Source: Chroococcopsis sp964623815 | GTDB taxonomy: Bacteria; Cyanobacteriota; Cyanobacteriia; Cyanobacteriales; Microcystaceae | DNA: 64,000 bases | Assembly: GCA_964623815.1 (NCBI GenBank) | Contig: CAZUVR010000012.1 | Span: forward strand, 21,953 to 85,952 | Direction of reading: 5' to 3' | Shown: positions 10,176 to 19,732 of the stretch, piece after piece | How positions within the stretch are numbered: the stretch's first letter is position 1 | How the letters are laid out: the number at the start of each line of letters is the position of its first letter | Program-made: the position numbers and the translations under genes | The notes under the pieces: model-generated | What the model was told of the DNA's origin: nothing | Seen by the model: only the letters and a program-made list of their open reading frames with translations | The model's database searches: none

Positions 10176-10575
10176 CTCCTTCGACTCCCTGAGGTCTTGT
10201 TATCGGCCAACTTACATGGACTTTAGGGCAGGTTCTGCTCTTTACAAAGTTTAACAGCTAAATAAGCTTCTTTATCTTTATAACTCATGAAGCCGTTTAT
10301 GTGAAGTTTTTTTGTTTGTGTGAGTTGGGATGAAGTGAGAATACCATCATAGACGCAATTTAGTCTATAGATGTTCTCTACTATATTTTTTCCTATAAAA
10401 AGTTAACTTTTCATCATATTCCTTTTTCCCCTTATGATTAAAATATGTTAAGAGCGGCAATTTTAATGTAAAAATTGCATCCCGAATAAAAAAATGTAGC
10501 TAAACATACGATTTTTTAAGCCGAGAGCCATAAAGTAGAGATAAGGCAGGTATCAGGGCGAATTAACGTCATTTT
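10176..10575 (+). other. 400-bp intergenic region between divergent genes
   Basis: This AT-rich spacer separates the leftward unknown gene from rightward cobA and should hold both promoters. I see no open frame of note. A direct/inverted pair around 10455-10485 (GGCAATTTTAATG ... TAAAAATTGCATC) can form an imperfect hairpin (CAATTTTTA-like arms). I find no clear GTA-N8-TAC NtcA site and no recognisable riboswitch upstream of cobA. Confidence 0.5.
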
Positions 10576-11349
10576 ATGAACCAAGTACAGGAATTAGGAA
10601 AAGTATATCTGGTGGGAGCGGGGCCGGGAGACCCGGGATTACTGACGCTCAAGGGGAAAGTATTATTAGAAAACGCCGATGTAGTAGTTTACGATGCCCT
10701 CGTCAGCGAGCCGATTTTAGAAATGATCAACCCGACTGCTGAACGAATTCACGCCGGTAAGCGGCGGGGGCGACATTCCCTGACGCAGTCGGAAATCACC
10801 GCCCTATTAATCGAGAAGGCCGCTACTAACTCGATCGTCGTCCGTCTCAAAGGTGGTGATCCCTTCGTTTTCGGTCGCGGCGGCGAAGAGATGCAAGATT
10901 TGATCGCGGCGGGCATCTCCGTAGAAATCATTCCCGGGATAACTTCTGGTGTGGCCGTACCAGCTTACGCGGGCATACCCCTCACTCACCGTGAATATAG
11001 TTCTTCAGTGACATTCGTAACGGGACACGAATCCATAGGCAAATATCGCCCGGAAGTGAATTGGCAGGCGATCGCTCAAGGCTCAGAAACCCTGGTAATC
11101 TACATGGGAGTACATAATCTCAGTCATATCATCCCCCAATTACTGGCGGGGGGCAAATCTCCCCAAACCCCCATCGCCTTGATCCGCTGGGGCACTACCC
11201 CCCTACAAGAAGAGTTAATCGGCACCCTGGAAACGATCGTCACTCAAGTAGAAGCCACCGGATTTGAAGCGCCCGCCATCGTCGTTATCGGCCCGGTAGT
11301 CGATCTACACTCCCTATTAAAACAGGGCAAACCCTTCACTCCTTTTTAA
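10576..11349 (+). CDS. cobA: Uroporphyrinogen-III C-methyltransferase
   Basis: SUMT transfers two methyl groups from S-adenosylmethionine to uroporphyrinogen III, giving precorrin-2, the branch point to sirohaem and cobalamin. The 257-residue protein is the stand-alone form without CysG dehydrogenase/chelatase domains. It has the family motifs VYLVGAGPGDPGLLTLKG (residues about 10-27), VVRLKGGDPFVFGRGGEE (about 90-107), PGITSGVAVPAYAGIPLTHR and TLVIYMG. It is likely cytoplasmic. Its 3' end overlaps the convergent DUF2079 gene by 14 bp, so there is no room for a classical terminator between them. Confidence 0.95.
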   Translation: MNQVQELGKVYLVGAGPGDPGLLTLKGKVLLENADVVVYDALVSEPILEMINPTAERIHAGKRRGRHSLTQSEITALLIEKAATNSIVVRLKGGDPFVFGRGGEEMQDLIAAGISVEIIPGITSGVAVPAYAGIPLTHREYSSSVTFVTGHESIGKYRPEVNWQAIAQGSETLVIYMGVHNLSHIIPQLLAGGKSPQTPIALIRWGTTPLQEELIGTLETIVTQVEATGFEAPAIVVIGPVVDLHSLLKQGKPFTPF

Positions 11350-12724
11350 CGAACATGAACACTTGATCTTCCCCGATCAAGAGATCGAACCGGGGATTAT
11401 CCCTCAGATTACTGATAAATCCATCGATTAATTCTGAAGAACTCGACCACCCCGGATGTTTTCGATCGAGGATGACGTATTTAAACCGGTCAAAATCGGT
11501 ATTTTGCGCCCCGTCAATTGCCAGTTGAATCTCAGGGCGATGGGTTAGATGGGGGGCGATTGCTGAATTGGTAAATACTGGCGCATCAGTCTTGACGGCG
11601 CTGACGGCCTTGCGGGTTGCCCCCCAAGTGTCTATACTTTTGAGGTAGAGAGAAGTAAAATAACCGTACTTGGCCAGAGCCAAGAAAGCTACCAAACTCC
11701 AGAGGATCATATACTTCGGTTTTTTGATCAGGTGACGATTAGCGGCGATCGAGCCGATCACCACTAAAATTAGGAAGGGTAATATCGGCAGTGAGTACTG
11801 TTGGGTGAGATTCTTCTGCGGGGCGTAATCGGTGATCAAGTTCAAGAGTAAAGCGGGCAGGGCCGCAATTAAAGGGGTTAACTGCCGGGGTGATAGCCCC
11901 CAAATCACCGGGATGAATAAAAGTAATAAATATTCCAGATTAGCCAGGCTGAAAAGTTTGCCCAGGATTAAATAGGGCTTGAAAATTAGATTGGTTAATA
12001 TTTCCCCTACGGAATCGCCTAAATATCGATAACGATCGTCTGCCATCTGTACGGCTGCATCGGTTTGGGTTAATGTAGGTATGATCAGTTCCGTAGCAGT
12101 ATAAAACCAGAGGAATCCGGAGATAATAGCGATAATTCCGTATACTTTATTTTTTTCGCTCACCAATAACCAAACACCCAACCCCACCACCGTTAGACTC
12201 AATATCGCCTTGGTAGTGAGAATTAAGATTAAAGCTAGACAGAATTGGAGAAGATTCCGGGATCTTACGGCCCATACAGCCCAAAAGATAGCGGGGGTAG
12301 CGATTACTTCCGGGTGGAAATCCGCCAGATTGACGTTAAATACTAAAGGGTAGAGGAGATAAACCCAAGACACCGCCCACGCCTGTCTAGGGGTTAATCC
12401 CGCCCCTATACTCAAGTGCCAGAGGGGCCAGATGGCTAGGGACAAACTGAAAGCCTGTACTAATAGCAACCAATAAACGCTAGGGTAAATCTTATACAGT
12501 AAAGCGATGGGATAGAGAATAAAAGCCGCGTGATCCCCGAGAATATGAAAATTGACAAAGGAAACTATGGGGGGTTGGGATTGACTTATGAGATAAACTC
12601 CTTGATCGAACCAGCCTAAATCTAATGCGTTCGATTGAAATAATATATGTCTGATACTGCTGAAAATAAAGAGTATGATGGTAGCGATAACGATCGCGTA
12701 AGGATAGGTAAACTTAATTTTCAT
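11336..12724 (-). CDS. DUF2079 polytopic membrane protein
   Basis: A 462-residue membrane protein with about ten hydrophobic segments and the DUF2079 opening (SSIRHILFQSNALDLGWFDQGVYLI, with HILGDHAAFILYP near residue 60). The family is glycosyltransferase-like (GT-C fold) in appearance, with conserved acidic residues early in the first external loop, but no reaction is established. It is the last gene of the leftward operon, and its ATG overlaps the stop of the solute-binding protein gene by 4 bp (ATGA), which implies translational coupling. It overlaps cobA tail to tail. Confidence 0.85.
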   Translation of the reverse strand: MKIKFTYPYAIVIATIILFIFSSIRHILFQSNALDLGWFDQGVYLISQSQPPIVSFVNFHILGDHAAFILYPIALLYKIYPSVYWLLLVQAFSLSLAIWPLWHLSIGAGLTPRQAWAVSWVYLLYPLVFNVNLADFHPEVIATPAIFWAVWAVRSRNLLQFCLALILILTTKAILSLTVVGLGVWLLVSEKNKVYGIIAIISGFLWFYTATELIIPTLTQTDAAVQMADDRYRYLGDSVGEILTNLIFKPYLILGKLFSLANLEYLLLLFIPVIWGLSPRQLTPLIAALPALLLNLITDYAPQKNLTQQYSLPILPFLILVVIGSIAANRHLIKKPKYMILWSLVAFLALAKYGYFTSLYLKSIDTWGATRKAVSAVKTDAPVFTNSAIAPHLTHRPEIQLAIDGAQNTDFDRFKYVILDRKHPGWSSSSELIDGFISNLRDNPRFDLLIGEDQVFMFVKKE

Positions 12725-13575
12725 GGTCGTAAATTAGAGCGGCAAGCTTGAACGACCTCTCGGAGATAGGGGGTTATAACACTGAACCAGTCCCTGAATA
12801 TACTCCTATTTTCCTTGGTTTCTATCACCCGATTCACGAAATCTCGCCAGCTCGAATCATCCTTCGGCAAAATTAAGCCGTAGAAACTGCAATCTAAAGG
12901 TTGTTGAGGTATTAAAAGATATTGATCTCCCATAGATAAATCGAGTAGAACCGCTTCCCCGATCAATAAGATACCATCACTGGCGAAAGCATCGATCCTA
13001 CCCCTTTGTAAAGCCTGTACTCCTCTGGCTCTGGCGGTTTGCCCCCTAAAAGTTTGCACTTTAGCCAGGGGAAATTTTTCTTCTATGAATTGCTCAGTCG
13101 TGGTATTTTCCAATACTCCTATATTAACGTTGATTAAATTACGCGGTATATTTATCTTCTGTCTCTCTGATTTTTTGATTAAAAATTGAGTTCCTGTAAC
13201 GAAAAAAGGCGCGGAAAAGTCTACATTTTTCTCAGAATTTGAAACTATAGTATTAGGCCCGCATTCAAGATCTACACTTCTATTACCTACCAATTCAAAA
13301 CGATTATTTAACGTGGATTTATAAACTTTTAAACTCAAAATATTTAGATTCAATTCTTGACGTAACTGTTGCCGGAGCAAGTTGATTAAATCTAAACATA
13401 ATCCCTGAAGATTATTAGCCCGATCTCGATAGCCGAAGGGAGCTGCATCCTCTCTGATGGCCACTTCTAATAAGCCGGTTCGCTTAATTTTCTCCAGAAC
13501 GCCCTCCGCCCGCAGAGGCGAAGCGAAAACGGGAATCAGTAAAATACTAACTGCGAAACTCGCTATCCTGAACAT
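12721..13575 (-). CDS. Family 3 extracellular solute-binding protein (amino-acid type)
   Basis: A 284-residue periplasmic binding protein with an N-terminal signal peptide (about 1-23, SFAVSILLIPVFASPLRA) and the SBP_bac_3 layout: EVAIREDAAPFGYRD, a DLECGPNTI hinge region, VDFSAPFFVTGTQFLI, then GRIDAFASDGILL. It should bind an amino acid or similar small ligand. No ABC permease or ATPase lies nearby, so it is an orphan binding protein or acts with a transporter encoded elsewhere. The start overlaps the end of the AI-2E gene by 29 bp. It is supported by AAGGGG just upstream and by the intact signal peptide. Confidence 0.85.
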   Translation of the reverse strand: MFRIASFAVSILLIPVFASPLRAEGVLEKIKRTGLLEVAIREDAAPFGYRDRANNLQGLCLDLINLLRQQLRQELNLNILSLKVYKSTLNNRFELVGNRSVDLECGPNTIVSNSEKNVDFSAPFFVTGTQFLIKKSERQKINIPRNLINVNIGVLENTTTEQFIEEKFPLAKVQTFRGQTARARGVQALQRGRIDAFASDGILLIGEAVLLDLSMGDQYLLIPQQPLDCSFYGLILPKDDSSWRDFVNRVIETKENRSIFRDWFSVITPYLREVVQACRSNLRP

Positions 13576-14641
13576 AAATTTCCCCTTCGGGTACTGTATC
13601 TAGACTATCTATTTCTTTTTTCAGTTCCCAGCGATCGAGAATATCTTTAAATAACAGTTCCTCGATCCAGGTTTTCGCTACTACGGCTAAAGGTAAAGCT
13701 AAAAGTAAACCTAACAAGCCGAACATTTGCGCGAAGAAAATTTGCGCCATCAAAGTAATCGCCGGTAGTAAAGATACTTGTTTGGCCATAACCGTCGGCG
13801 TGAGTAAATAGCTTTCTATATTCTGGATGATAAAGTAGAGAATGAGGATGGCGACGATTTTCCAGGGTGACTCTAATAAAGCCACCATGATCGGAAAAAT
13901 GACGCTCGCGGTAGGCCCAATATTCGGAATGAAGTTCAACAAGCCAGCTAACAGGGCGTGAACTAGCACTAATTTAACCTGTAGCACGTACAAGCCTACA
14001 CCGCTCATAATCCCGACAAAGGTAGAACTAATTAATATGCCTAATAACCAATTACCTAAAGCGGTTTCCGATAAAGTTAAAATTTCATCGGCGCGGCGAC
14101 GGTAGAAGGCGGGGAATAATTTTAACAAGGCCTTACGATAAGCCACCGGATTTACTAACATCATGATCGCCAAGACCAGAATGAGTAAGATTTGTAGGAT
14201 TGCCGTGAAAGAATTGGAGAAGAAAGCGAAAAAATTAGCGAATAAAGTCGTACCTAAAGGTTGTAGTTGTTGTATTATCTCCCCCGAACTCGGCAAGGGA
14301 GGCAACCAGTCAAATTGTAATTGTCGGCGTAAATTGGCGGAAGTGTTAGTTACCTGTTGCCACACATCCGGCAGCAGTTGAATTAAATTTTGAAATTGTA
14401 GTATGAAGGGGGGAATGATCAAACCGAAGAACAAAAAGATTAAACCAGCGCTCAGAATCAGGGTAATAACGATCGATAACCATTTCCTCACACCCAATTC
14501 CTGAAAACCTTTCACTATGCGATTGAGAGCGATAGTAATCACCACCGCCAGAAAGATTAAAAGTAGAAGTTGTCTAATCTGCCAGAGAACGTATAAGGCG
14601 ATAATTAAACAAATAAATCCTAGCCATTGTCCGAATTTCAC
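13547..14641 (-). CDS. AI-2E family transporter / PerM-like permease
   Basis: A 364-residue polytopic membrane protein of the AI-2E (YdgG/PerM) family, with about eight hydrophobic segments. Family signs include GVGLYVLQVKLVLVHALLAGLLNFIPNIGPTASVIFP (split over residues about 220-255) and the C-terminal QMFGLLGLLLALPLAVVAKTW. The substrate is not predictable: family members have been linked to autoinducer export and to Na+/H+ exchange. It sits 27 bp after the propeller-like gene and overlaps the next gene, so it belongs to a four-gene leftward operon. Confidence 0.88.
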   Translation of the reverse strand: MKFGQWLGFICLIIALYVLWQIRQLLLLIFLAVVITIALNRIVKGFQELGVRKWLSIVITLILSAGLIFLFFGLIIPPFILQFQNLIQLLPDVWQQVTNTSANLRRQLQFDWLPPLPSSGEIIQQLQPLGTTLFANFFAFFSNSFTAILQILLILVLAIMMLVNPVAYRKALLKLFPAFYRRRADEILTLSETALGNWLLGILISSTFVGIMSGVGLYVLQVKLVLVHALLAGLLNFIPNIGPTASVIFPIMVALLESPWKIVAILILYFIIQNIESYLLTPTVMAKQVSLLPAITLMAQIFFAQMFGLLGLLLALPLAVVAKTWIEELLFKDILDRWELKKEIDSLDTVPEGEIYVQDSEFRS

Positions 14642-14668
14642 TGTTTTTAACTCTATTTCTCGCGGTTA

Positions 14669-16156
14669 TTAGGGAAGCCACAGGGGTTTAAAACCTGGGT
14701 TGAGTTCTTCAGGAAGTATATTAGAGAATGATTTCGGGGCGGTTTGCTCCGGTAGGGGCAATAACCATAAACGCCCGTCGGCAATGGTGAAGCCTTCCCC
14801 CGTCACTAAGTCCTGTTTCACCCCGTAAGGTGTGGTAACTAATTGGTCGAACAATAACGCTACCCCATCTGGAGACATACTCATCTGCACGTCTCGATAG
14901 TTGGGTAAGGCTAACAGAGGTGTTTCTATACCGGTATTTATATCGATCGTCGATAAAAAGGGTTCTTCTCGCGTCGGAGGCGGTGTTTGTCCCGTTGCCG
15001 TGTTTTCCCCTTCTAATATCTTCCGAGTATTAATTTTCAGGCAGTAGAGAGTATTTTCTTCTCTCGGCTCAAATTCGCAGGCGGTGACAGGATTATTTGT
15101 TTTTAATAGGGTTTTAGCTTCGTTATTATCATTGATAATATCTAGGGAACGGCTGCCATCTAAATTGTATTTCACCATGATTTTCTGATTTCCATTTCGG
15201 GAGAAGTCGAGTATCTGGCTGTAGTTGGCGAAAAATTGCGGCCCTCCCCCAGAAGCATCTAAGGGAATCAGGGCGATGCCACTCTCTTGACCTACCGCTA
15301 TCTTATTACCCTCGGGAGATAAGAGGAAGCTACTGCCCTGAATTCCTAAATTCCTCGCTTTGCCGGTTTCATCAATCACCCACAATCCCGCATCGCCAGG
15401 GTTGTTGAAGTTTACCCTCTCGACGACGATCGTTTTACCGTTAGCGGATAGGTCAAATTTGAGATTTTGATAGACGCTACTATCGAGTATTCTTTCGATC
15501 CTGCCGCTGGGTAAGTTTTCTTTTTTACCCGAGGGGTTTAACCCCGTCGTCACCGTATACAGTTGCTGTTTCGGGGTTTCTTGATTGTTCGCCACCGGTT
15601 CAAAGGCAGAAAATAATATCTTATCCCCGTCTGGATAGATTTTGAAGTTGGTGACGATGATGTCTCCTGGTGTCAGGATGGTTTTCTTTAATTCCGTGGT
15701 TTTGTCCGGCCCCTCGACCATATTACACAGGATCAGTCGGCCTCTTTCTTTGTCGTTGACCCCGATGTAACCGAAGGCGCGATCGTGACTGTAAAATGTC
15801 CCTAGAAAAGGTTTATCCAATCCCCCTAGCCGTAATAGATATTTCTTGCCGTATATGGGCAATTCGCTCAAGGTGTAGACTAACTCGTTGTTTGCCCAAC
15901 TGACTTGTCCTTTCAGGGCTGGCTCGATGGCTAAAGTCTTCTCTATATCTGCCCGCGATACGGGACGATTAAAATTGAGTCGGAAATTAGTATCTCTGAC
16001 CCCTATTCTCCTATTGAGCCAGCTAAAGTCCCTCACCTCCGCCGCTACTTGATTACCGTGGTACAGGATTACCCCTATGGCTACTAATAAACCTAAAATA
16101 ACGCCGCCGATAATGCGATCGAATTTTTTTAATCGGAGACTTTTATAAAACTCCAT
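14669..16156 (-). CDS. Membrane-anchored protein with Ig-like and beta-propeller-like regions, function unknown
   Basis: A 495-residue protein with a single N-terminal membrane segment (about 16-37, IIGGVILGLLVAIGVILYHG). Next is an Ig-like, SbsA-type region (about 45-110: FRLNFNRPVSRADIEKTLAIEPALKG...VYTLSELPIYGKKYLLRL). A long beta-rich region (about 115-480) follows with repeating strand patterns and TolB/WD-like blades such as KNGNKIAVG, QILDFSRNGNQK and DVQMSMSPDGVALLF. The bulk is probably periplasmic. It is the first gene of the operon with the AI-2E, solute-binding and DUF2079 genes. No specific function is recognised. Confidence 0.75.
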   Translation of the reverse strand: MEFYKSLRLKKFDRIIGGVILGLLVAIGVILYHGNQVAAEVRDFSWLNRRIGVRDTNFRLNFNRPVSRADIEKTLAIEPALKGQVSWANNELVYTLSELPIYGKKYLLRLGGLDKPFLGTFYSHDRAFGYIGVNDKERGRLILCNMVEGPDKTTELKKTILTPGDIIVTNFKIYPDGDKILFSAFEPVANNQETPKQQLYTVTTGLNPSGKKENLPSGRIERILDSSVYQNLKFDLSANGKTIVVERVNFNNPGDAGLWVIDETGKARNLGIQGSSFLLSPEGNKIAVGQESGIALIPLDASGGGPQFFANYSQILDFSRNGNQKIMVKYNLDGSRSLDIINDNNEAKTLLKTNNPVTACEFEPREENTLYCLKINTRKILEGENTATGQTPPPTREEPFLSTIDINTGIETPLLALPNYRDVQMSMSPDGVALLFDQLVTTPYGVKQDLVTGEGFTIADGRLWLLPLPEQTAPKSFSNILPEELNPGFKPLWLP

Positions 16157-16196
16157 AGTTATATGTATATATATTTATATTGTTTTAAAAATAAAG

Positions 16197-16213
16197 ATAG
16201 CTCTAAAAGCTAT
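16197..16213 (-). terminator. Weak hairpin after the transglutaminase operon
   Basis: ATAGCT at 16197-16202 and AGCTAT at 16208-16213 form a 6-bp stem with a 5-nt loop. On the minus strand it is followed by a T-rich run (CTTTATTTTT). It lies downstream of the transglutaminase gene and before the next leftward gene. The stem is short and AT-rich, so this is a tentative call. Confidence 0.35.
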
Positions 16214-16272
16214 AATAATATTATTATTCCAAGTAAGACCGCCCCGCGCCAATTCCACACCCTCGTGGGGGA

Positions 16273-17136
16273 TTAATCTTTTACCAGGATTATCTGAGCC
16301 ATCAGCTCGCTACCTACTGGTTTTCCCCTCTCTACCGCAGTGGCGTGGCCGACGACGGGGGCGCAGTATTTAGGTAAGGCGCTAGCGGCGAGGGCAATAT
16401 GGCTATCGCATACCGCCAATCCTAGAGTAGGATCGTAACCCCGCCAACCACCGCCAGGAATATACACCTCTACCCAGGCGTGTAAATCTCTCCCATCTTG
16501 CTCCGTATCCCCCTCCTGATACCCCGAAACGAAACGAGTCGCCAATCCTACCGCCCGGCAAACATCCATGAATAACACCACGAAATCTCGGCAAGAACCT
16601 TGTTTATTCTGCCATGTCCGGCTCGGTAGCCAAGGCTCCCCCGTGTGACGTACCAGATGTTCGCAGTGTTGATAGATACTGTTGTTGAGGGCGTAGAGAA
16701 AAGAAAGTAAATTATTATCGGTTTGGGAGAGAATATCCCTGGCGATTTCCCCGACAATGGCATCGCCCACCAATCCATAGGGTTTTAAATAGGGCTGTAA
16801 TTGCCCCGATAAAGAAGCAGGATAGTCGATGATCAATTGACTGCCCCAAGAGTCGATGATGTAATTGAAAGGATTTTGAATATGAGTTTCCACAACACTA
16901 CTAGTATGAATCATCAACGATTCAACCGGTCGATCGAACCATATTTGTATAGTATTATTCCCATCTAGATCGATGATCTCCGATTGTCCTTGAGGAATCG
17001 GGCTAACCTGCAGGTTGAATTCGTGTAAACTCTGCCAACCGTCACAACGGGGGCGCAGACGTAAGATATGCGCCCCTAACCATACGGTTTGATTGTAGGT
17101 GTATTGAGTTTGGTGCTGGATGTGATACTTAGGCAT
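16273..17136 (-). CDS. Transglutaminase-like cysteine protease family protein
   Basis: A 287-residue protein: an N-terminal beta region of the bacterial transglutaminase-like type (about 1-100, YHIQHQTQYTY...LRLRPRCDG) and a core with the Cys-His-Asp triad in QGSCRDF (about 180), DLHAWVEVY (about 220) and YDPT. The family hydrolyses or forms amide bonds. The start was taken at the ATG beginning MPKYHIQ (17136), 8 bp inside the end of the alpha-E gene, as expected for coupled translation; an upstream in-frame start at 17163 would add 9 residues. It works with the two upstream genes in what is thought to be a peptide or amide-bond synthesis/processing module. Confidence 0.9.
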   Translation of the reverse strand: MPKYHIQHQTQYTYNQTVWLGAHILRLRPRCDGWQSLHEFNLQVSPIPQGQSEIIDLDGNNTIQIWFDRPVESLMIHTSSVVETHIQNPFNYIIDSWGSQLIIDYPASLSGQLQPYLKPYGLVGDAIVGEIARDILSQTDNNLLSFLYALNNSIYQHCEHLVRHTGEPWLPSRTWQNKQGSCRDFVVLFMDVCRAVGLATRFVSGYQEGDTEQDGRDLHAWVEVYIPGGGWRGYDPTLGLAVCDSHIALAASALPKYCAPVVGHATAVERGKPVGSELMAQIILVKD

Positions 17137-18079
17137 TCGGCACTGTATCAAAAAAGGTTTCACTTATTTTAGTGCCTACTTCATTGATTCTGCTTTGAAT
17201 CTGATCGAGAAATTCGTGTAAACCGGTTTCGATAATATCCTCGATGGTTAAATATCCTAACTCGGCGCAGAGTCTTCCTAAAGTTCTCTCGGCTTTATTA
17301 CTCCAAGTGCCCACTGGCGTGCCCGTAACCTGATGCAGACACCGCTCCAATTCCCTGAGACAGAAATGGATCGATCGCGGGAACTCCCGGTCTAAAATGA
17401 GAAATTCGGCTACACTACTCGGAGTGATCCGCCGTAATTGTTTACGATACATCTCGTAAGCGCTCACCGATCTTAGAAGCGCTATCCACTGCACCTGATC
17501 TAAAGGTGTACCCACCCACTGGGCCGACGGTAGTAAATAGTAATATTTAACGTCTAAAATCCTGGCGGTTTTATCTGCTCTTTCCTGTAGTCTGCCCATA
17601 TGCCCGAAGTGCCAACCCTCGTTATGAGTCATAGTGGCATCCATCACCCCAGCGAAACGATGACTGGCCAATTTAACACCGTTGAAGAAACTCGGTAGGG
17701 CTATGTGCGGGTAATGGTTCGCCGCTTCCGTCACCATGAGATAGAAGCCGTTAACCTGTTCCCACATCTCGGATGAGATGATTTCTCTCACCGAGCGGGC
17801 ATTCTCCCGCGCCATCCGCAAACAGGAGACGATCGAGTTAGAGTATTTAATATCGAAGGTGAGAAACTGCACCACATTCTCGGCTGTAGCCTCACCGTAA
17901 CGAGATCTGAACTCGTCTAAATCTCCAGTGGTAAATACTAAAGGTTCCCACTGTTGCATCAAATGACTCGGCACATCGAGCATCAAATTGAGATTTACAT
18001 CCACGAACCGAGCCACATTCTCAGCTCTTTCAATGTATCGATTCAACCAATAAATCGAATCGGCAACGCGACTTAACAT
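17129..18079 (-). CDS. Alpha-E domain protein
   Basis: A 316-residue, almost wholly helical protein with the alpha-E family opening MLSRVADSIYWLNRYIERAENVARFVDVN and the NARSVREIISSEMWEQVN motif (about 95-112). The family is nearly always encoded between a circularly permuted ATP-grasp gene and a transglutaminase-like gene, as here. The three products are proposed to make and process a peptide-like modification. The biochemistry of the alpha-E protein itself is not established. It starts 17 bp after the ATP-grasp gene. Confidence 0.92.
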   Translation of the reverse strand: MLSRVADSIYWLNRYIERAENVARFVDVNLNLMLDVPSHLMQQWEPLVFTTGDLDEFRSRYGEATAENVVQFLTFDIKYSNSIVSCLRMARENARSVREIISSEMWEQVNGFYLMVTEAANHYPHIALPSFFNGVKLASHRFAGVMDATMTHNEGWHFGHMGRLQERADKTARILDVKYYYLLPSAQWVGTPLDQVQWIALLRSVSAYEMYRKQLRRITPSSVAEFLILDREFPRSIHFCLRELERCLHQVTGTPVGTWSNKAERTLGRLCAELGYLTIEDIIETGLHEFLDQIQSRINEVGTKISETFFDTVPNA

Positions 18080-18096
18080 TTACTATTCTCCTCTTT

Positions 18097-19551
18097 TTAC
18101 GAATAATTTTGAGTTAATACCCATGTATCTTTACTACCGCCACCTTGAGAAGAATTAACTACTAATGAACCCTTCTTTAAAGCCACACGGGTTAAGCCAC
18201 CAGGATGCACATAAATTTCATCACCGCGATGGAGAATATAAGGTCGCAGATCTACGTGTCTCCCTTCGATCACACCATCGATTAGAGTAGGTACGCGAGA
18301 TAAACTTAAAATCGGCTGTGCTATATAATTTCGGGGATTGGCAGATATTTTGCCCGCGAATTCTTCCCTTTCCGCCTCGGTGGATTGAGAACCTACTAAC
18401 ATCCCGTAACCCCCAGACTCGTTAGCTGCTTTGACCACCAACTTATCGAGATTTTTTAACACGAAATCTAAATCTTTTTCGCGCCAACAGAGATAAGTGG
18501 GAACATTATTTAATATCGGTTCTTCTTGTAGATAATAGCGGATCATATCGGGTACGAAAGCATAAATTACCTTATCATCTGCTACCCCTGTTCCTGGTGC
18601 ATTGGCCAGGGCTACTCTACCGGATTTAAACACCTCCATCAAACCAGGCACACCCAACATCGAATCGGGGCGAAATACTAAGGGGTCTAAAAAATCATCG
18701 TCTAAACGCCGATAAACTACATCGACTCTTCTCAATCCTTTAGTGGTTTTCATCTGTAGATAACCATCCACTACCACTAAATCCCGCCCTTCTACTAACT
18801 CGACTCCCATCTGCTGCGCTAGGAAAGAGTGTTCAAAATAGGCCGAGTTATAAATTCCGGGGGTTAATACCACTACCGTCGGGTTGGGTAAGTGAGGAGG
18901 GGCCAAACTCAATAGGGTTTCTAATAGATAAGAGGGGTAATCGTCTACAGCCTGCACATTCATCGTCTGGAATATCTCCGGGAAGGTGCTTTTCATTACC
19001 CGACGATTTTCTAGGACATATGAGATACCGGAGGGAACTCGTAAGTTATCCTCTAAGACGTACCACTCTCCATCTTTATCTCTGACTAAATCCGTACCCG
19101 TTATATGACACCATATCCCCGAGACGGGTTTTATTCCCTGACAGGGGGCTAAATATCCTTTGGCGGAGTGAATTAAATCGGCGGGTATAATACCGTCTTT
19201 GAGAATCGATTGATTGCTGTATATGTCAGCGAGGAAGAGATTTAAGGCTTGGATTCTCTGTTTCAATCCCGATTCTAGTTTCTGCCATTCCTGGGCGGCG
19301 ATGATGCGGGGTATGATGTCGAAGGGAAAAACTCTCTCTACTCCCTGATTGTCTCCGTAAACATTGAAAGTCACACCGAGATTGAATAGGGCTATCTGGG
19401 CTGTTTCTCGATGCTGTTGTAATTCTTGCCCCGGTAAACCTTTCATCCACTCTATCAGCGGCTCAGCATGGGGGCGCGGTTGACCTTTCTCGATAAATAA
19501 TTCGTCATAGAAGCTCTCTGGATCGTAGCTTTCTAGTAAGCGATTAGGCAT
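18097..19551 (-). CDS. Circularly permuted type 2 ATP-grasp protein
   Basis: A 484-residue protein of the CP_ATPgrasp_2 (DUF404/DUF407) family. Recognisable blocks are YDELFIEKGQPRPHAEPL, FNVYGDNQGVERVFPFDIIPRII, DLVRDKDGEWYVLEDNLRVPSGISYVLENR (acidic Mg2+/ATP-binding part), GVADDKVIYAFVPDMIRYYL, VVKAANESGGYGM (nucleotide loop) and HVDLRPYILH. The family is predicted to be an ATP-dependent amide ligase. It is first in the operon with the alpha-E and transglutaminase genes. The start is the ATG at 19551; the heptamer-repeat region lies just upstream. Confidence 0.93.
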   Translation of the reverse strand: MPNRLLESYDPESFYDELFIEKGQPRPHAEPLIEWMKGLPGQELQQHRETAQIALFNLGVTFNVYGDNQGVERVFPFDIIPRIIAAQEWQKLESGLKQRIQALNLFLADIYSNQSILKDGIIPADLIHSAKGYLAPCQGIKPVSGIWCHITGTDLVRDKDGEWYVLEDNLRVPSGISYVLENRRVMKSTFPEIFQTMNVQAVDDYPSYLLETLLSLAPPHLPNPTVVVLTPGIYNSAYFEHSFLAQQMGVELVEGRDLVVVDGYLQMKTTKGLRRVDVVYRRLDDDFLDPLVFRPDSMLGVPGLMEVFKSGRVALANAPGTGVADDKVIYAFVPDMIRYYLQEEPILNNVPTYLCWREKDLDFVLKNLDKLVVKAANESGGYGMLVGSQSTEAEREEFAGKISANPRNYIAQPILSLSRVPTLIDGVIEGRHVDLRPYILHRGDEIYVHPGGLTRVALKKGSLVVNSSQGGGSKDTWVLTQNYS

Positions 19552-19608
19552 CTATATTCTGTTGGGTTAGGACTTTACCTTTGATATTACCGCAGAAAAA
19601 AGGGACGG

Positions 19609-19714
19609 GGTTAGGAATTGGGGGTTAGGAATTGGGGATTGGCCAAGCACCTAATAAACTCCCAACTCCCGACTCCCAACTCCCGACTCCCAACTCCCAA
19701 TTCCCAATTTCCCC
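19609..19714. repeat. Heptamer-repeat hairpin element A
   Basis: A G-rich half (units like GGGTTAG, GAATTGG) is followed by tandem heptamers ACTCCCA / ACTCCCG on the same strand. The halves are complementary, so the element can fold into a long imperfect hairpin. It lies between the divergent ATP-grasp and peroxiredoxin genes. Similar elements occur at five other sites in the window. Confidence 0.8.
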
Positions 19715-19732
19715 TTAAGCATATATACTCTG

